NCBI GenBank assembly: GCA_030167125.1
Contig: CP126531.1
Coordinates: forward strand, 558,001-622,000
Direction of reading: 5' to 3'
Source of the DNA: Rhodanobacteraceae bacterium
Lineage (GTDB): Bacteria > Pseudomonadota > Gammaproteobacteria > Xanthomonadales > Rhodanobacteraceae
Length of the DNA stretch: 64,000 bases
Shown here: positions 58,365-64,000 of the stretch, piece after piece
Numbering within the stretch: the stretch's first letter is position 1
Layout of the letters: every line of letters starts with the position of its first letter
Program-made: the position numbers and the translations under genes
The notes under the pieces: model-generated
Databases searched by the model: none
What the model was told of the DNA's origin: nothing
Seen by the model: the letters and a program-made list of their open reading frames with translations, nothing else

Positions 58365-59420
58365 ATGTTTGCACTGAAACCATTGAAGCCATGGTCCGCC
58401 GCGCTCGCAGCCTGCGCGTTGCTGGCGGGATGCGCATCGAACCCGGCGCCGGTCGCCAACTATTCCTTCGGCGGCAGCAGTCCGCCCGCGCCCGCGACGA
58501 CAGCAGCGCCGCCCGTGGCAAGCAGCAGCGGCGTGCAGACCTATGGCCTTGGCGGGCACGCCGCTGAAGGCGGACACGCCAACGGAACGGTCGGTGCGTC
58601 CGGCTACACCGTGGCGCGCGGCGACACCATGTACAGCATCGCCTTCGCGCATGGCATGGACGTGCGGCAGCTTGCCGCGCTCAACGACATTCCGCCGCCG
58701 TACGTGATCCATCCGGGGCAGGTGCTGAAGTTGAAGTCCTCGTCCACCGGAACCGTGGCCGCAGGCGCTGCTGCGCCGGCACCCGTTGCGCAGGCGCCCG
58801 CGCAGCCCGCGACGCAGCCGCCCGCCACCACGCAGCCTTCCGCGCCCGTATTCGGTCCTGTCACCACGCAGCCGATGACCGGGAGCGGCGTGGCGCCCGC
58901 GGAATCGGAATCGACCGTTGCGGCGCCCGCGGAATCGGTTGCTCCGGCCGCAATGGCAGCGCCGCCCCCCGCCGCGGTTACCACGCCTCCCGCCGCGCAA
59001 CCCGCGGTGCCGACCCCGCCATCAGGCGCGACGCGCAACGCTGGCGGCATCAGTTGGCAGTGGCCCGCGAGCGGCAAGGTCATCGGCGGCTTCCAGGCCG
59101 GCGGCGGCGGCGATGGCGCCGGGCTCAACATCGCGGGCAACATGGGCGACCCGGTGCGCGCGGCGGCGGCGGGCACGGTGGTGTACAGCGGCAACGGCCT
59201 GATCGGCTACGGCGAGCTGATCATCATCAAGCACAACGACACGTTCCTTTCCGCTTACGGCCACAACAGCAAGCGGTTGGTGAAGGAAGGCGATCACGTC
59301 AGCGCCGGACAAGAAATCGCGCTGATGGGCGCGTCGGGTGCGCCTCGCGTCGAGCTGCACTTCGAAATCCGCAAGGACGGCAAGCCGGTCGATCCGCTGG
59401 GGTATTTGCCGGGGCGTTAG
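58365..59420 (+). CDS. nlpD: NlpD-like LysM/M23 lipoprotein
   Basis: The 351-residue product has a lipoprotein signal with lipobox LLAGC (Cys23), a LysM domain (about 80-125; YTVARGDTMYSIAFAHGMDVRQL), a long Pro/Ala/Thr linker, and a C-terminal M23-like LytM domain. The LytM active-site His pattern is incomplete (VELHFEIRKDG, as in NlpD), so it should be an amidase activator and not a peptidase. Its partner may be AmiC at 14051. pcm, surE and rpoS, often next to nlpD, are not seen here. Confidence 0.9.
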   Translation: MFALKPLKPWSAALAACALLAGCASNPAPVANYSFGGSSPPAPATTAAPPVASSSGVQTYGLGGHAAEGGHANGTVGASGYTVARGDTMYSIAFAHGMDVRQLAALNDIPPPYVIHPGQVLKLKSSSTGTVAAGAAAPAPVAQAPAQPATQPPATTQPSAPVFGPVTTQPMTGSGVAPAESESTVAAPAESVAPAAMAAPPPAAVTTPPAAQPAVPTPPSGATRNAGGISWQWPASGKVIGGFQAGGGGDGAGLNIAGNMGDPVRAAAAGTVVYSGNGLIGYGELIIIKHNDTFLSAYGHNSKRLVKEGDHVSAGQEIALMGASGAPRVELHFEIRKDGKPVDPLGYLPGR

Positions 59421-59436
59421 AGCGTCGCCAGTTCCG

Positions 59437-59613
59437 TCATTTCCATAAACCGGCCATCTTGTAGAGGATCGTGGTTTCGTGCCACGCCCAGACGAAGACG
59501 GCGAGCGAAATGATGATTCCAAGCACGCCCAACCAGCGCGGAATCTTGTCCATCCAGAGCGCGTAGATCGACGCGACCAGCAGAACGATCGGGAGAGGAA
59601 AAAACCATCTCAT
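59437..59613 (-). CDS. small membrane protein, unknown function
   Basis: A 58-residue protein with two hydrophobic stretches (FFPLPIVLLVASIYALWM and WLGVLGIIISLAVFVWAWH). The ATG at 59613 is preceded by AGGAGCG. I do not recognise a family. It lies just downstream of the Mth938-like gene on the same strand. Confidence 0.65.
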   Translation of the reverse strand: MRWFFPLPIVLLVASIYALWMDKIPRWLGVLGIIISLAVFVWAWHETTILYKMAGLWK

Positions 59614-59653
59614 GGCTCGCTCCTGCCTGCGGAAGGTGACAGAGGAAGAGGAA

Positions 59654-60049
59654 TCAAGTTGCAGCTTGACTTGCTTCGTCCCCGACGACAAACGCCGCGA
59701 CAACGTTGCGGCCTTCGCCGGCCAGGATGTCCCAGGTGCGCGCCGCGGCGGCGTTGTCCATCACTTCCACGCCCACGCCCCGCCGAAGGAACGCCGCCAA
59801 TACTTCCTGTGAGGGAAACCGTTGGCGCGCACCGGTGCCGAGCAGCACCACATCGGGTTTCAGCGCGACGATCGGTTCGACGTGGTCCGGCGTCATGATG
59901 GCTACGTCTATGACGCCCCAATCGTCGATGACCGTGTCACGGGTCAGGATGATGCTCTTGTTGAACGAACGGTCGACAACGACGATCGAGCGCGCGTCGG
60001 CTCGGCGCACGAACAGGTAATCACGCGGGCGTTCGAGGTTCAGTTCCAA
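59654..60049 (-). CDS. Mth938-like domain protein (DUF498)
   Basis: The 131-residue product reads MELNLERPRDYLFVRRADARSIVVVDRSF and later PDVVLLGTGARQRFPSQEVLAAFLRRGVGVEVMDNAAAARTWDILAGEGRNVVAA, the conserved core of the Mth938/NDUFAF3-like family. In mitochondria a relative helps complex I assembly; bacterial roles are not settled. It lies 6 bp after yhbY on the same strand. Confidence 0.9.
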   Translation of the reverse strand: MELNLERPRDYLFVRRADARSIVVVDRSFNKSIILTRDTVIDDWGVIDVAIMTPDHVEPIVALKPDVVLLGTGARQRFPSQEVLAAFLRRGVGVEVMDNAAAARTWDILAGEGRNVVAAFVVGDEASQAAT

Positions 60050-60055
60050 CGTGGA

Positions 60056-60352
60056 TCACTTCGGCAGCGCGATTTGCGGCTTCTCGTCGTTGCGCCGGAA
60101 CAGCACCGCGATGTGGCCGATGGTCTGCACGGTTTCGGCGCGGCTCGATTCGACCAGCTTGCCGAGTTCGGCCGCGCGTTCGCTGCGGTCGCCGCCGCCC
60201 AGGCGGACCTTGATCAATTCGTGGTCGTCCAGCGCCTGCTCCAGTTCCTTCAGCACGCCCGCGGTCACGCCCTTGCCGCCCAGCAGCAGCACCGGTTTCA
60301 GCGGATGCGCGAGGCCGCGCAGGTAGCGGATTTGCGAAGACGTAAGCGGCAT
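60056..60352 (-). CDS. yhbY: YhbY-family ribosome-assembly RNA-binding protein
   Basis: The 98-residue product has the CRM fold: [49 protein letters not shown], with the GGKG loop that binds RNA. YhbY associates with pre-50S particles. ATG 60352 is chosen over a longer frame that overlaps the rlmE promoter. It is divergent from rlmE-ftsH, the same order as in E. coli. Confidence 0.95.
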   Translation of the reverse strand: MPLTSSQIRYLRGLAHPLKPVLLLGGKGVTAGVLKELEQALDDHELIKVRLGGGDRSERAAELGKLVESSRAETVQTIGHIAVLFRRNDEKPQIALPK

Positions 60353-60438
60353 GCGTCGGGCCGGACGGCGGGCGGAAAGGCTTGTCAGGGTATCATGTGC
60401 ATGAAAGGGCGCGCGCATCGCGTCCTGGAAAGCGTTCC

Positions 60439-61065
60439 GTGGCAAGAAGCAAAAGCAGCGCGCGCTGGTTGAAGGAGCATTTCGGCGACGAGTTCGTGAA
60501 GCGGGCGCAGGCCGAAGGCTTCCGCTCGCGCGCCGCGTTCAAGCTGGACGAACTGCTCGACCGCGACAAGCTGCTGACGCCCGGCATGGTGGTGGTGGAC
60601 TTGGGGGCCGCGCCGGGCGGCTGGTCGCAATTGGTGCGCCAGCGGCTGGGCGAGAACGGCCGCGTGTTCGCGCTGGACATCCTGCCCATGCAAGGCATTG
60701 GCGGCGTCGAATTCATCCAGGGCGATTTCCGCGAGGACGCCGTCCTCGATGCCCTGATGGCCAGGCTGGACGGCACGTCCGTGGACCTTGTGCTGTCGGA
60801 CATGGCGCCCAATATCAGTGGTATCGAAGTGGCGGATCAGGCGCGCGCGATGCATCTGGTGGAACTGGCAGCAGAATTCGCGTCCAAGTGCTTGAAACCT
60901 GGAGGTTCCTTGCTGGTCAAACTCTTTCAGGGCCGCGGCTTCGACGAATACGTCCGCGACTTGCGTGCGGGCTTTGCGCGGGTGACACTGCGCAAGCCCA
61001 AGGCATCGCGGGCCCGATCACGCGAGGTCTACGCGTTGGCGACAGGATGGAAAGGCAAGCAATGA
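60439..61065 (+). CDS. rlmE: 23S rRNA 2'-O-methyltransferase RlmE (FtsJ)
   Basis: RlmE methylates U2552 of 23S rRNA late in 50S assembly. The 208-residue product has the SAM site [13 protein letters not shown] and the catalytic K-D-K-E set in [29 protein letters not shown] and [13 protein letters not shown] 60439 ([15 protein letters not shown]) matches the family start; the longer frame adds 19 non-conserved residues. ftsH follows, as in E. coli. Confidence 0.97.
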   Translation: MARSKSSARWLKEHFGDEFVKRAQAEGFRSRAAFKLDELLDRDKLLTPGMVVVDLGAAPGGWSQLVRQRLGENGRVFALDILPMQGIGGVEFIQGDFREDAVLDALMARLDGTSVDLVLSDMAPNISGIEVADQARAMHLVELAAEFASKCLKPGGSLLVKLFQGRGFDEYVRDLRAGFARVTLRKPKASRARSREVYALATGWKGKQ

Positions 61066-61138
61066 ATTGGTTCGAATCCCGTTCACCGAGCGTGATCCAC
61101 GCTGCAACCACCCGTGTGGCCGAGCGAGGTGCGCGCGC

Positions 61139-63088
<1,950 letters not shown>

Positions 63089-63203
63089 TGTGCGATCGTC
63101 CCTGATCGCTGCATCGCCGAATGCCGCGGCGGCTGGAATGTTTCTCGGTCCCGGGACACCACCTCGGCCATCCATGGCCTGACTTTTCACAACAGCCGCT
63201 TCG
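63089..63203 (+). repeat. dispersed hairpin repeat, copy 2 (after ftsH)
   Basis: It begins on the base after the ftsH stop. 63089-63112 is identical to 10307-10330. The second hairpin is GGCCA-TCCA-TGGCC (63166-63179), next to the 3' box GACTTTTCACAACAGCCGC (63181-63199). It fills half of the 222-bp gap; no gene is seen in the rest. Confidence 0.8.
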
Positions 63204-63310
63204 GGTGTGAGTAATGCAGGGCCGCCACAAGGCGGCCTTCTCATATCGGGCGCTCGCGCGTGTAGGATTCCGGCGAAGACGCGTGCAGGACGGAAGTGGA
63301 GCCGTCCACC

Positions 63311-64000
63311 ATGGGCGACTGGATCGGATCACTGAAGCAATCGTTCGCCGAATTCCGCCGCCGGCGCGTGTTCCGCGTGGTCGCGGTTTACGTGGTGACC
63401 GGCTGGATCCTGATCCAGCTCGGCAGCGCGGTGTTCGAACCGCTCGGGCTGCCATCGTGGTCGATGCGGCTGCTGCTGGTGCTGCTCGCGATCGGGTTCG
63501 TGCTGGCCTGCGTGCTCGCGTGGATTTACGACATCGGCGCGCACGGCATCGAGCGCACCGCGCCGTTGCCGCAGGCGCCGGCCGCAGCGGAACCGGCGCC
63601 GGACGCGTCGGTCGCGATCCTGCCGTTCGCCGATCTCAGCGAGGCGCATGACCAGGCATATTTCTGCGACGGTCTTGCCGAGGAAATCCTCAACGCGCTG
63701 GCGTCGATCCGCGGCCTGCGCGTGGCGTCGCGCACTTCGTCGTTCCGCTTTCGCGGGAACACGGCGGATGTGCGCGAAATCGGCCGCGCGTTGAATGTCG
63801 CCGCGATCATGGAAGGCAGCGTGCGCAAGGCCGGCGATCGCGTGCGCGTCACCGCGCAGTTGATCGATGCCGGCAACGGTTATCACCTGTGGTCGGAGAA
63901 CTTCGACCGCGAACTCGAGGACATCTTCGTCATCCAGGGCGAAATCGCGCGCAATGTCGCGCGCGCATTGCGTGTCTCGCTCAAGGGTGCCGCGAAGCTC
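63311..64000 (+). CDS. TolB-like domain membrane protein (3' part outside window)
   Basis: The visible 230 residues have two membrane segments (about 22-42 and 50-72), then a TolB/FlgO-like N-terminal domain: SVAILPFADLSEAHDQAYFCDGLAEEILNALASIRGLRVASRTSSFRFRG and later GRALNVAAIMEGSVRKAGDRVRVTAQLIDAGNGYHLWSENFDREL. Proteins of this type usually continue into TPR repeats and are annotated as TPR or adenylate-cyclase-like regulators. The start is ATG 63311. The gene leaves the window at 64000. Confidence 0.85.
   Translation, partial: MGDWIGSLKQSFAEFRRRRVFRVVAVYVVTGWILIQLGSAVFEPLGLPSWSMRLLLVLLAIGFVLACVLAWIYDIGAHGIERTAPLPQAPAAAEPAPDASVAILPFADLSEAHDQAYFCDGLAEEILNALASIRGLRVASRTSSFRFRGNTADVREIGRALNVAAIMEGSVRKAGDRVRVTAQLIDAGNGYHLWSENFDRELEDIFVIQGEIARNVARALRVSLKGAAKL

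Overview
The window is a high-GC gammaproteobacterial chromosome segment. Gene order and content point to the Xanthomonadales/Lysobacterales, perhaps Rhodanobacteraceae: thrS-infC-rpmI-rplT-pheS-pheT-ihfA-merR-tRNA-Pro, rplU-rpmA-obgE with rpsT and murJ nearby, a maltodextrin locus built on a TonB-dependent receptor, and many short palindromic intergenic repeats. The family assignment is inference. There is no phage, plasmid, IS transposase or CRISPR array.

Layout. 1-10300 is housekeeping: the end of an acyl-CoA thioesterase gene, uvrA, rplU-rpmA-obgE, rpsT, murJ and the pantothenate genes panB-panC-panD. 10460-15540 holds an NTF2-like gene coupled to queG, then nnr-tsaE-amiC on the other strand. 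15590-15840 is tRNA-Asn preceded by a duplicated 5' tRNA fragment. 15860-18070 has a lone HMG-CoA-synthase-like gene and an orphan pseudopilin. 18190-22780 is the most unusual accessory unit: a SIR2-like/TIR fusion protein translationally coupled to a membrane-anchored nSTAND-type ATPase with a long C-terminal repeat region. It looks like an NAD-targeting immune or cell-suicide pair and lies divergent from uvrB.

25140-42310 is a maltodextrin/starch utilisation region. It encodes glucokinase, a LacI-type regulator, a GH13 alpha-glucosidase, an outer-membrane TonB-dependent receptor, a flavin-dependent halogenase homologue, an exported GH13 amylase, a GH31 alpha-glucosidase, a six-hairpin glycosidase and an MFS sugar transporter. 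The likely order of events is polymer cleavage outside or in the periplasm, TonB-driven uptake, periplasmic trimming, inner-membrane import, then hydrolysis and phosphorylation. Two inverted copies of a 14-bp LacI-like site lie between the divergent GH13 and receptor genes. A brnT-brnA toxin-antitoxin pair sits inside this region.

42360-46540 has an FAD-linked oxidase, a tautomerase-family gene, tRNA-Val and a multi-domain copper nitrite reductase (membrane domain, NirK, cytochrome c). 46860-54530 is the thrS to tRNA-Pro translation cluster, in which infC appears to start at ATC. 55010-64000 holds a MarR/VOC pair, serA, pip, nlpD, small conserved genes, yhbY divergent from rlmE-ftsH, and the start of a TolB-like membrane protein gene.

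Repeats are a major feature: a 168-bp tandem repeat that supplies the end of obgE, a family of small hairpins with TCCC/TCCA loops after panD, ftsH and tRNA-Pro, partial tRNA duplications at two tRNA genes, and a palindromic repeat inserted in frame in a glycosidase gene.
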